From the NCBI RefSeq assembly GCF_000313135.1, contig NW_004457526.1:1-45762 (forward strand): a stretch of DNA of 45,762 bases. Reading direction: 5' to 3'. The translations under genes and the position numbers were made by a program. Position 1 is the first letter of the stretch. Every line of letters starts with the position of its first letter. The notes under the pieces were generated by a model. The model ran no database searches. It saw only the letters and a program-made list of their open reading frames with translations, and was not told where the DNA came from. This DNA is from Acanthamoeba castellanii str. Neff. Taxonomy: Eukaryota; Discosea; Longamoebia; Acanthamoebidae. This document shows positions 33,001 through 43,659 of this stretch, piece after piece.

Positions 33001-33782
33001 GGGGGGGGGGTAATAGAGTGATTGATGATTTGCGTACCAGGTATGTGTCGAATTCGACGGCGACCGATCGCCTCACGCCGAGGTCCTCGTAATCGGGAGT
33101 GGCACCATAACCGATACCACCAGCTCCGGCACCGAAGGCGTTGGCTGTAAAGTCAAGAAATTAGCCTCGCTCTTGTACAAAATGCACCCAGCGAGACTTG
33201 ATGGGGAGCCCAACGTACCCCTGTGGTTCTGAACAACGAGGGCGAAGCCGTCCGGGTTACCAACGCCGGTGTGCGACAGGTTGGACATGCGGACGGTGAA
33301 GGTGACATTGAAGCTCTCGAGATGAGCGCGCCTCTTGTACCAAACCGCGCCGACTTCGATTCTGCGCGTGTTGAATAGACCGAACGAAAAAAATGAGTAC
33401 CGCGTCGCTGAATATGATGGTCTTGCAGCTCATAAAGCGGCAATCAGTGCATACCTCTCATCGCCGCCAAGGGGATCGTAAAACATGAGCTTCAGATTCT
33501 CAGGGCCAAAGACGGGGTTGAACTCAACGCCGAAATCGAGCTCATCGCGAGCCACGAAGCCGGTGTAGGTGAAGTTACGCACTGCACAGGGTTGAAGAGA
33601 ACCGTAAGAACATCGCCAGCGTACGAGATGCCGGCGTAAAAATGCCCAAAGATGACAAAATCGAAAGCTGGGCATCAGAGAAGAATCGTACCGGCCGTGG
33701 AGGGAATGCCCTGGCCGGCCGCAACGTGTACAAGGGCCAGAACGGCCAAGAAGACCAATGAGATGGTGATGATTTGTCGCAT
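30002..33782 (-). CDS. L-type lectin / filamin-repeat type I membrane protein
   Basis: Ten exons: 33692..33782, 33455..33581, 33219..33361, 33038..33144, 32834..32939, 32405..32756, 32009..32160, 30744..31919, 30261..30413, 30002..30135, 846 residues. A signal peptide (IITISLVFLAVLALVHVAAG) is followed by a legume-lectin-like domain to about 270 (FNVTFTVRMSN; NPDGFALVVQNH; RSVAVEFDTYLDENLGD; LSVYIDD; WSFNYVAILDA). Five filamin-type Ig repeats follow, to about 800, each with a NGTYLIQYT-like strand and a GSPF-type end (KGSPFNAVTI; SGSPFPVTIS; KASPFIVNVH). A transmembrane helix (~809-830) and a 16-residue tail ending SDYDEIGA close the protein. Many Asn-X-Ser/Thr sites fit an extracellular location. 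It is probably a carbohydrate-binding adhesin; ligand unknown. No frame problems. Confidence 0.9.
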
Positions 33783-34294
33783 TATCTTACTAATGTGACT
33801 TTCTGCTCTACTTCGATCCTCTACAAGATGACGCCAAAAAGGAATCGGATTAATCTCCTGACGCGTCTTGCTGCTTCTGTGCGGAGTGTGGCTGTCTGTG
33901 GTCTGTGGGCGGGTACCAAACAACCCGCTCGAAGCAATGGCCGAAAGGGAAGCGAGACCTGAGGAGGTGCGCGGGAAGCGAAGGTGCAAACGAGCCGACG
34001 AAGAAGGGGCCGACCACGGCAACGGCAAACGGGAAGTGCGGACCTGGTCTTCCTGCCATGTCGACAATTTTCATTTTCGACGTCGACACAAACTGATCTG
34101 AAACTCCGATTTTCCTATTTTCCGATTTTCGAGAAGGAGAACTAACACTGAGTGAGTGTTGTGGTGACTCTTCGCAGACTTGTCTCTTGTCTCTCTGCGA
34201 GTTTCCTCAGTTTTTCTTCCACACTACAATGTAACCAGGTCATGTGTGCTTGGCCCTATTGTGTAGCTCAATTGATTTGATCACATGCGTAACT
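33783..34294. other. Intergenic, promoter of lectin/filamin gene
   Basis: About 510 bp between two minus-strand genes hold the lectin gene's promoter and the thioesterase 3' end. A short perfect inverted repeat, AACACT-GAGTG-AGTGTT, lies at 34144-34160. No ORF has coding character. Confidence 0.55.
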
Positions 34295-35623
34295 TTACAG
34301 CTTGCACACGGCGTTGGGGCGCTTTGGGAAAACTTGGGTGCGCCGTTCCACGCGCTCGATGGCCTGGCGCAGGGCGGGCGTGATGAGGGCCTTGGTCTGT
34401 TTCTCGTGGTCAAAGGACACCAGCGTGCCCGTGCCGCGGTAGCACACGGCGGCGCTCTTGCCGTCCTTGGCCGTGCGCACGATCTTGTGCTCGATGGACA
34501 TCGATGAGTTGCCGAGCTGCTTGAGGCGAATGTACACTCGCGCTTCTTCTCCCATCAGCATGGGGATCTGGAGCGCACGCGTGTGAGTGCATCATTTCGT
34601 TTCGTTTTTCCCCCCTGGATTGAAATGAGAGCGTACCATGTATTGAATGGTGCCGGCCGCCATGACCGCGTCGAACTCCTCCTCGGGCGCGATCTTGGAC
34701 AACTCGCTGCGCACTTCATCGAGCCACCTCACCCTCGCCTCTTGCATCCAATCTGCACGAAAGAGGAAGAGAAGATCATTGAGCTCAACCAATCAACCAA
34801 TCATAGCTACCACGCATCGAAGGAACGCGTACAGTAGACGGCGCAGTTGTTGGCATGCACGTTCACGTCCAGGTCCCGGTACTCGACCTCGTGCACCCAG
34901 CAGAGCGGCCACTCCTCAAACTCGTCGCTCGGCGTCGCTGGCTTGGCGGTGGCCGGCTCGGCAGCGGCAGCGGCGGTCGCGGAGGCGCTGGTGGCTGGCG
35001 GCGTCGACCCGGCGGCGCACTGCTCAGCGCCGGCCTCGAGCAGTCGTCGCAGTGCGGGTGTGAGGTTGGCCTTCTTCTGCGTCTGTGGGTCGATGCAGAC
35101 CAGCCGCGCGGTCCCCCGGCCGCACGGCGTGGCCTCGCCTTTGCCCGCAGCAGCGACGTCGGCCGGCGGCCTCTTGACGATCTCGTAGCGGAGGGTGAAG
35201 TAGGAATTGCCCACGGCGGCGATGCCCAAGTGCACCACGACGCGCTCGGAGTGGAAGATGGGCGCCAGGTACTCCACGGTGCTCTCGGCCACCACCGTGG
35301 GCGCCAGCTTCTCACCGCGGGCGGCCAGCTCAGGCAGAAGCTTTCGCCGCATGTACGACGTTCGCGCCTCCTGCATCCATCCTGCACCCACAAACGAATT
35401 ATTATTGTGCAGGATGTAATAATGAAATAAAAACAAAAATAATTTTGATAATTATAAAATCCGCACGCATATTTTTTTTCATAATAAATAAAAAACAGGA
35501 TAAAAGCGCCGGAGGGGTACGGAGAAGGATGACGCTGTTGACGTGGGCGTTTGTGTCCAGGTCCGCAAACTCAACCTCCCGCTCCCAACTGAAGCTCCAC
35601 CGCTCCTCTTGTGTCTTCTGCAT
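34295..35623 (-). CDS. Double hot-dog acyl thioesterase-like protein
   Basis: Four exons: 35521..35623, 34833..35381, 34637..34752, 34295..34567, 346 residues. Two hot-dog domains sit in tandem. Each begins with a VEFADLDTNAHVNSV / VEYRDLDVNVHANNC strand that carries the catalytic Asp-x-Asn-x-His-x-Asn pattern of 4HBT/acyl-ACP thioesterases, followed by a WMQEAR helix and the long strands of the fold. By family they hydrolyse acyl-CoA or acyl-ACP thioesters; the acyl chain is unknown. The two halves are joined by an Ala/Thr/Pro-rich linker (about 175-200). The two WMQEAR exons start with the same phase and spacing, so the gene arose by internal duplication including an intron position. Divergent from the pseudo-Ras kinase gene, 279 bp between starts. 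Confidence 0.88.
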
Positions 35624-35902
35624 CGCTTGTTGATTCGATTAGTTGTGGTTTTTTGGGTTTTTGGTGCCTCCCAAGTTGCCAGCAAGTTAAGGTAGCGGCT
35701 GAGGTTGATTTTCTTTTTCTTTTTAATTGTTTCACACAAATACAAGTCGCTGATGTCGAAGAGGCCGGTGCATCAGACACAAATCGTTACGGCTAGTCGT
35801 TAAACTCGATCGAGGAAAGGACAAACGAACCGCCCCTCTTTGGTGATAGATCGAAAACGAAAACGAAATCAAAAGAGCGAAGAAAGCGAGGCCACCCCCA
35901 CG

Positions 35903-38900
35903 ATGTTGATGTCATCGGAAGAGACGCCAACGACCTCAAGTGGGCCTTCTTCGCCGGGTCGGCACCACGCGGTGACGTTGGTGGGGTCCGTTGAACCGAT
36001 GGAGATGGAGAGACTGCGCCAGGCCTTCATCTGCACGAATGGCACGCGGCTCCAGACCTCGGGAGGCGCTCAGGCTTCGATTCGATCTTCCATCTCCTCC
36101 CCTTCTCCCTCCATCCCTGAAGCAGGAGGCCTCGTCGCAATCTCACAGCGTATCCGTAGGCCCGAACGGTGCAGCCCCCCCCGCCACTTTCTTTTATAAA
36201 ATCTTTTTCTCTTTCTTCAAAATCTTCTCTCACTCATCTCCTTTGTTACCAATGAATTCCATTCTTTGACCAATTGATTCAAAAATCAACTTCCCTCCAT
36301 GCCCCGGGTGACAAATCACGTGATTGCATCTCCTCTCACATCTTTTTTTTTTTTGGCAGGTTCTCGTTTGAGGTCGAGGGCGAGCAAGTGACCCTCGTTC
36401 TCGACGTCTGTTGCTCCGGTACGCTCACCCCCCCCCCACACCAAGGCTTCATTGTCCTACACTCGTGTGCGGCAACGAGTCCTCACGCCATATGCGTGGC
36501 CGACGCTGCATGCGCGGTGGTGTACCGCAACATTTGCGCTCTCGAGCAGGTGTCAAGCGATCGGACGCGGTCAAAAGCGCAGATGCGCTCGTGCTGGTCT
36601 ACAGCATCACCGACCGCGAATCCTTCAAAGCGCTCAGCGGCCTGCGCGACGACGTACTCAAGTACGTGCACCGCGCACCGCGCGCCACGCTCTCACACAC
36701 ACGTTTCGCGCAACACACTCTTAAACACGATCAATCGATCAGAGCCAGAGACGACGACGGCGGGCCGCCGCTCGTCCTGCTGGGCCAGGATTCGCACAAG
36801 GAGTTTGGGCGTAAGGTGAAGCGCGAAGAAGCGGATTCGCTCGCCAAGAAGTGGAAGTGCTCCTCCTTCGAGGTGTCTTCGCTGACCAACCACAACATCG
36901 AGGAGGTAGGAGCGAGCGCCACTCTCACCCCCCCTAACCGTTTACTGATCGCACATGACGATGTCGTGTCGTGTCGTGTGTGTCGTGTCATACGTGCCGT
37001 ATGTCGTGCAGGTGTTGTTTGAGGTGGTGAAGCAGATCAACGCGAATAGCAGCAAAGCCCCCCGACGCAAACTCAACCGCACGCTCCCGTTTCGCCTGTT
37101 CAGCAGCCGACAAGAAGAGACCACGACCCTCGGCGCATCGGCGCCGTTGTCATCGACGTCGACGACCACCTCCTCGCCCCCGGGCGGCGGCCTCGGCTCG
37201 CCCTGGTCCGGCTCCGTCTCGAACCCGGTCACGACCCACACCAGTCGCACACAGCAGTTCACCCAGGCCGACGACCCCAAGGCCGGCCGGGCGCTGCGGC
37301 TCTCGCTCCGCTCGAAGGGCAGCAGCGACGCCAAGGACAGCGGCAAGGAGGCGCGAAAGAAAGAAAAGGAAAAGGCAGCCAAGGAAAAGGGGGAGAAAAA
37401 GGAGAAGGGCTGGCTGAAGCAGACGCAGCGGAGGGCCAAGAAGAAGCGGAGCAACAGCAGCAACAAGAAGAAGAGCGGCGCCGACGATGCGGCAAAGCCG
37501 GTCGGGCGGCGGAAGGAGGACATGCGGATGCTGGGCCAACGCCAGACGATGATGAAACTCTCCCAGCGCATGGAGTCCATGTCGACAATCAAGCGCCCGC
37601 AGGCGCCGCCCAGGCCGCCGCGCCACGGAATCGACGGCCTGGGCGGCGCGGCTGGTGTTCCACCGAGTGGGGCAGTCGAGGAGGAGGCGCCGCCGCACAT
37701 GCAGGAGGCTCAGTCGTTCGCCGACCTGGCGGCCACGTCGGCGCGCACCGTGATCCGTGGGTTTTCGCCGGAGCAGGCCTACGGCATGCTCATCACCACC
37801 TCCGGCCCGGCCATCGACGTCATCGCCGAAGTCGCGAGCAAAGAGGTGCGGCCCACCACGCCCTGTTGCCTTCGGGCTTTTGGTGGTGGCGGCTCACCAC
37901 TCACGCGGCCTCGTCTCGTGTGTGTGTGTGTGTGTCGTGTGTGTGTCGTGAGTACAGAAAGCAATCACGGACTTGCTGACCGAGATCGGCTTGCTTCGGT
38001 ACAAAGAGAATCTGTTGCAGGCTCACGTACGCGCGTGTCCAGCTCTAATCGGCCCTTGAGCGCCACGTCGGTCTTACAATGTGTCGTGTCGGTCGCGGCT
38101 GCTCCACCCACAACATGTCACAGGACCTGCGATTATCGGACCTGCCGCTGCTCAAGGAGTGGGACCTCGACCGATTAGGCATCACGCTCATGGGCCACAA
38201 GAAGAAGCTTCTCAAGGCCTTCCATCAGTCCCTCAACCGAATCGCAAGTACGCCTCCTCGCATCTCCTTCAGTGCAGCGCAACGAGTTCCACCGCACTCA
38301 CCGTATGACCGCACACGCACGACTCACCGAACTCGCGGCTCGCTGGGTTCAGACGGCGGGGAGGGCGATCCGTTGTACTGGGTGATGGAGCCGAGCGAGC
38401 TAAGCCTGGGCAAGCGCCTCGGCGGCGGCAACTTTGGCGAGGTGGGTGACTCAGTCCCCACGGCCCACGTCGTTGACTTGCATTGAATTCGCGCTTTTGC
38501 TGACAGTTGACAAATACTGACCACGGCGGGGTGTGTGCGCGCAGGTGTTTGTGGGCAAGTGGCGTGGCATGGCGACGGTCGCGATCAAGCAGCTGCGCGA
38601 GGTGGACACGTCATCGCTGCAGGAAGAGGCCAAGATCATGAGGTGCGCAAGCCCAGTTTCAACTCCGACAGAAAACTGTAACTGACTGACATTCGTCGCA
38701 TTCGTCGCATTCTCGCGGCCGCGCGCGTAGTTCGGTGTCGGTCCATCCCAACGTGGTGACCCTCTACGGCGTGGCGCTCAGCCCGGGCTCCGCGTACCTC
38801 GTCACCGAGTTCATACCCGACGGCTCCCTCGACTCCTACCTCAAGGTACTACTTCACTTCGCTTTTTTCGTCTCTCTCTATTTCATGTCCGGCTGCTCAT

Positions 38901-41900
38901 CTCTCTCTCGTGTCGTGTGTGTCGTGTCATGTGTCGCGTGCGCAGTCCAACATCAACCGAATACATTCCAAGGTGCTGCTGCGGATGTGCAGGGACGTTG
39001 CTGCTGGAATGGTGCGTGTGGCCGCCTCGCGTTCGCTTCACCCCCCATCGCTCAGTGGCTCACGCAGTCGTGTCGGCAACCCCCCCCCCCCACAGGACCA
39101 CCTCCACTCGCATCGCATAGTCCATAGGGACTTGGCCACGCGAAATCTCCTGCTCAAGCTTCGCCACGGCGGCGAGCCCGTGATCAAGGCACACCACTCG
39201 CCTACCACCCCCTCACCACTACCATGCCACCCACTCATCATCGCACGCACACCACCGCACACGCACACGCACACGCACACGCACACGCACACGCACACGC
39301 ACACGCACACGCACACGCACACAGGTGTGTGACTTTGGTCTGTCGCGCACGCTGGAGGCGAGCGAATATTACTGGGCGACCAAGTCCCTGATGCCCATCC
39401 GGTGGTCCAGCCCCGAGGCCCTCAAATACCGCAAATTCACGCCCAAGTCCGACGTGTGGAGCTTTGGCGTCGTCATGTGGGAGGTACGACCACGCCGAAA
39501 CCACGAAAACTGAAACTTTCGTCTGGCGTGGTTGGTTGTCTGCTGACTGACTTTTCATCTTCGTTTGGTCAAACTTTTTGATCAGATATTCTCGTTCGGT
39601 CAAGTGCCCTACAGCGCGCTGACCAATAGCGAGGTCATGACCTGGCTCGACCAGGGCGAACGCCTGCCGCGACCCAATAGGTACCCCTCACCATTCATCA
39701 CGTTCTTCATTTTCGATGTATTTATGTTTTATTATATTTATATGTATTTAATTTCAACAATATATTATATTTATATATATTAGATGTCCGGAGGCGGTGT
39801 ATCGGGTGATGCTCAAGTGCTGGCATCTCGACCCGAAGCGTCGCCCGGCCTTCTCCGAGCTCTTCAGCGTGCTCGAGCGGATACTCGAAGCCGACGACGC
39901 GGAGGCCTCGTCTGCAAGCACGTCGTCGCCCCTGTCGTCGACCACGTCGTCGCCCCATCAACGGCCCCCACTGGCATCGGCCTCGTCGATGGCCGCCTAC
40001 GGCCCCGGCGGCGGAATGCTGTCGACATCAGGGCCGGTGTCGACAACGGCGGCTGGCGCCGCCGGCGACGCAGAGGACGAGAGCGGCGAGGGCAGCGGGT
40101 CGGTCGACCTCGCGGCCAATATGTGGGGTGACAGCAGCAGACACGCCAGCGGCGTCCTGGGCAGCCCCACAACGGCGGCAAAGAACGAACACGGCAGCAG
40201 CAGAGGCAGGAGCGGAAAGAGCGAAAGCGGCGAGAGGACCCGGAGCGGACGGAAGGCTTCCAGGGAGGACCAGCAGACCACCAATGGTCGAGTAGCGATG
40301 AGAGAGCTCGGGGGGAGCATGGCAGAGTACGGCAGCGGCGGCGGCGGCGGAGAGGCCGATACGTGGCCGGCCATCGTCGAGCGCGAGGGGTCGACCATCG
40401 AGCAGATCATGCGGGACACCACCCGCATGGCCGCCGAAGCCGCGCCCATCGTCCCAGTACGCTCACCGCACACGCACCACCGCACACGCACGCGCGTCGC
40501 CGCACATGGGACTCACACTCCTGCGGCGCAGGAGATGGAACTGAGGTTCAAGGAGGAGTTGGCGCGGGGTGATGCGCGGGCGTGCCCCTGCATGATCCGC
40601 GTGGGCGCCCACGTATGGTGCGGCGCGCCCGGCGGCCGGATTGACATCTACCACGCCATGGTCCGTCCCGATCCCACGACACGACACGACACGACACGAC
40701 ACGACACGACACGACACGACACGACACGACACGACACGACCAACGACACGACACTGAGGGAATGTGAAGCTGACTTTTTTTAATTCGTTGTTGGTTGGGG
40801 AATGAGAAACCACAGACAACACAGCACGTGTTTACGATCATGGGGCACTTCAACACGCGCGTGCTACGACTCGTCCTCGTCGGCGGGCTCGTGTGGTCGT
40901 GCGACGAAAACCTGATCCGCATTTGGGACCCGCTCACTGTATGCCTCCTCCTTACCACGACACACACACACACACACACACGACCGCACGCACGCACAAC
41001 TGCACTTGCGCGAGCTCACCTTGCGGCGTTTACAGTTCAAGCAGGTGTGTGAGCTGACGGAGCACTCGGGCATGGTGCGGTCAATCCTGCCCGTCTATTC
41101 CTGGTACATTCTCTTCATTCCGTTGCATTTGGCCTTGGCCGTAATGCAAAGAATGTGACTGACGCATTGCCCAACACCAGCCCGCCGGCGGAGGGGAAGA
41201 GCCTGCGTCGTTCGAATTCCTCGACCATCTCGCCGCGCGGGTCGGCATCACCGCCCGGCTCGCACCAACAGGGCGCCAGCGCCGGTCTGCGCAAGCTGCA
41301 GTCGTCGTTCGAGAGCTCGGCGGCGGCGCGACGCGGGTCGCAGCCCTCTGTCCCGACCACCTCGGGCCCCGCCACGCTCAGCGCCGTGTGGACGTCCGAC
41401 ACCAGCGGCAAGATCATCATCTGGCAGCCCAACGTACGCGTGTGTGCGGTCGTGTGCGGCGCGTGTCGTGTCGTGTCGTGTCGTGTGCTGACATACGTTA
41501 ATCCCGTCGCATCGCAGCAAAAGCAGCCGACGGTGATGAAGGAGATCGTGTTGCGAGAGGAGCCCATCTCGTGTATGTGCCAGGTGGGCAATGCCGTCTG
41601 GCTCGGCGCCGAAAAGCGAATCTATTGCGTCGATCTCAACGTACGCACACACCGCACACACTTTTTTTCTTGGGTGCTGACTCAACCGGTAATTTGGTGC
41701 AGACGCACGCGATGTTCAACTGGACGGCGCATCAGCGGACCGTGAACGATCTGCACTACGAAAACGGGCTCGTGTGGTCGTCGGCCAACGACGGCAAACT
41801 CAAGGTAGCGCCGCTTGCCTCGATTCACTTGCCACCGCACCCATTGACACACGACTCACGACACGACCAACGACGCAGGTGTGGAACGGCGGCGAGACTC

Positions 41901-42349
41901 CCCAGACGGTGAACCTGGTGTGGGAGACGGACGTGGAGGCGTCGGTCAACTGCTTCGCGCGGGTGGTGCACCCCAAGTACCCCACCGCCGTGCGCCTCTG
42001 CGCCGGCGCCGTCTTCGGCACCGTCACCATGTGGGACGCCAAGGTAATGCGCGTGCGCGTGCGCGTGCGCGTGCGCGTGTGCGTGTGCGTGTGCGTGTGC
42101 GTGTGCGTGTGCGTGTGTGCGGTGCGACTGACAAATGCGCGTGGGACGGGGCAGACGAGGGAGAAGAAGCAGCAGGTGGGCCAGCAGAAGGATGTGATCA
42201 AGAGCATGCTGTGGGTCGAGGAGACGCTCACCCTGTGGACGGCCTCGTTCGACCACACCATTCACCTGTGGCAACTCACCGTGCCCCGGTCGTCGTCCGC
42301 CTCCAGCGGCGCACACTACCACCACCAGCGGGCCGCGTCTCGACCATGA
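35903..42349 (+). CDS. Pseudo-Ras / SAM / tyrosine kinase / WD40 fusion protein
   Basis: Twenty-three exons, starting 35903..36168, 36360..36418, 36550..36661, 36743..36905, 37012..37845, 37958..38026, 38124..38247, 38353..38441, 38545..38642 and ending 42155..42349; about 1390 residues, no phase break. Residues 24-215 follow a Ras fold ([49 protein letters not shown]), but the P-loop GKS/T, the DTAG (here DVCCSG) and NKxD (GQDS) motifs are lost. A Lys-rich linker leads to a SAM domain (479-541). The kinase (559-815) is complete: GGGNFGEVF, Lys587, [11 protein letters not shown] (699-701), [21 protein letters not shown]. These are tyrosine-kinase-group motifs. After a Ser-rich linker come WD40-like blades (1006-1390; RIWDPLT, IIIWQP, GKLKVWNG, IHLWQL). 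The exon 1/2 junction is the least certain. One intron (39189-39324) begins GC. Confidence 0.9.
39241..39323. repeat. CACACG hexamer array in intron
   Basis: About thirteen CACACG units directly precede the acceptor site of the exon that carries the kinase DFG motif. Confidence 0.9.
40676..40755. repeat. CACGA pentamer array in intron
   Basis: About thirteen CACGA units then CCAACGACACGACAC, in the kinase gene. This is the intact form of the decayed intron at 21983-22223. Confidence 0.9.
42045..42120. repeat. GCGTGC / GTGTGC array in intron
   Basis: GCGTGC units switch to GTGTGC units; the array fills the last intron of the kinase gene. Confidence 0.9.
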
Positions 42350-42655
42350 TAAAGTCACAGTATGTGAGTGATCGCGAGGCTGTATGTTGTGTAACAAAAT
42401 ATTTATTTGAGGCAAGCGTGTGGTTGGCCCCTTGTTTATATTTCGGACCAATGGGACTGGAGTGCTGGTTTGAGGAAGCGGCCGAAATTTGAGATATAGA
42501 CTTGCAACTTCACAGCTCAGTTGCCAGTACAACAGCTCATCCCCGACCAGTCCAAGTTGCACTTCACCCAGGGCGCCTCCGTGAGGAAATGCTCTCTGAA
42601 TCGCGCACGCACGCACGACCGCACGCGCACACCACTAACAAGGTGTAATGCGCAG
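42350..42655. other. 3' region of the kinase gene
   Basis: About 300 bp holding the kinase gene's 3' end. An exon-like stretch near 42540-42590 could be a further piece of the phosphoketolase remnant, but I cannot align it. Confidence 0.4.
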
Positions 42656-43140
42656 AGCCGGATGTGGTGTTGTGCGGATGTGGGAATGAGGTGACGCTGG
42701 AGGTGGTGATCGCCCAGTCAGGAATTACCTCCAAGATGTTGAGGAAGGACGCGCCGGGCCTGAAGGTGCGGGTGGTCAACGTGCTCGACCTCATGTCCCT
42801 CTACCTTAGCCGGTACCCCCCCCCGGTCCTTCTTTTCATTAGCGTTATACTAATCATCATGGACATGGACAGGTTTTCACGGCCGACCGACCCGTGGTGT
42901 TCGCCTTCCACGGCTGTCCGTCTGTCATCATTCTCTTCGGGCGCACCCGCACCTCCCGCTTGTACGTGGTATTCTCTTCCCTTGTTTACATTGCTACAAT
43001 CTTCTATTGAGCCAAACACATGTCTGTGTTAATGATTTCACTGTAGCTGGGGCCATTGAGGAGGGTACCACCACGATCGAAGCGCTCACCTACGTCACCA
43101 CCCGGCCCAGGCCCCTCATCTTCATTGAGCTTCTGCGCGT
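42656..43140 (+). pseudogene. Phosphoketolase C-terminal remnant
   Basis: Three exon-like pieces match the C-terminal domain of xylulose-5-phosphate/fructose-6-phosphate phosphoketolase: 42656..42812 (EPDVVLCGCGNEVTLEVV; LKVRVVNVLDLMSL), 42873..42961 (VFTADRPVVFAFHGCP) and about 43047..43140 (EEGTTTIEAL). The phases do not join: both junctions shift the frame, and the conserved HPHGLS segment between pieces one and two is missing. The N-terminal 600 residues (TPP domains) are absent. Active enzyme splits sugar phosphates to acetyl phosphate; this copy cannot. CpG content is normal, so decay is recent or not methylation-linked. It lies between two kinase genes. Confidence 0.72.
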
Positions 43141-43659
43141 GTTGACACCTATCTCGTGCGTGGCTGTGGGTACGCCACGGCTTTCAGCCCGGAGGCCAGG
43201 GGAGCGGCCGCCGGGCCTCAGATCACGCTACGAATCGGCTCTCGTCGACCACGATGTCCACAGACAGCACCACGGCAAAGATCCCATGTGGTTGTGGTCG
43301 TGGAGCACAGATGTTAATTATAACCACCAACCAACGCCCCACATTCATCACTACACCGGTTCGTGTCAATTCGGTAGATGGGGCACTTGCCCTCAGAGGG
43401 CTTGTGCTCTCCTTACCAATTTCCAGAACAAATTCCCATTGGATGATAACGTCGGGTCTTTTAGCCTGTGTTTCACCCAATAGAACAAAACCGTGGCTTT
43501 TTCGACTCCGCTCGGACTTGGTCTAGAGTTTACCAAAAACAAAAACGCCATCATGTTTATTTTCTCTCCGAGTAACCATCTTGATTTCATCTATTCTTTA
43601 TTCCCCATTCTCTCCATCTTCCTCTCTCTCTCTTCTCACAACTTTCTACAACAGTACAC
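43141..43659. other. Intergenic, promoter of receptor kinase gene
   Basis: About 520 bp. The first part may still be eroded phosphoketolase sequence; the last 120 bp are pyrimidine-rich, as expected of a promoter or leader. No convincing ORF. Confidence 0.5.

Noticed and set aside
35903..36905. Reading the Ras-like part as an active small GTPase
   Set aside because: No frame at the 5' end gives a GxxxxGKS/T loop, and the later DTAG and NKxD motifs are also changed, so it is described as a pseudo-GTPase.
39241..40755. Regular repeat arrays that might suggest CRISPR
   Set aside because: Units are 5-6 bases with no unique spacers, and all lie inside introns of a eukaryotic gene.
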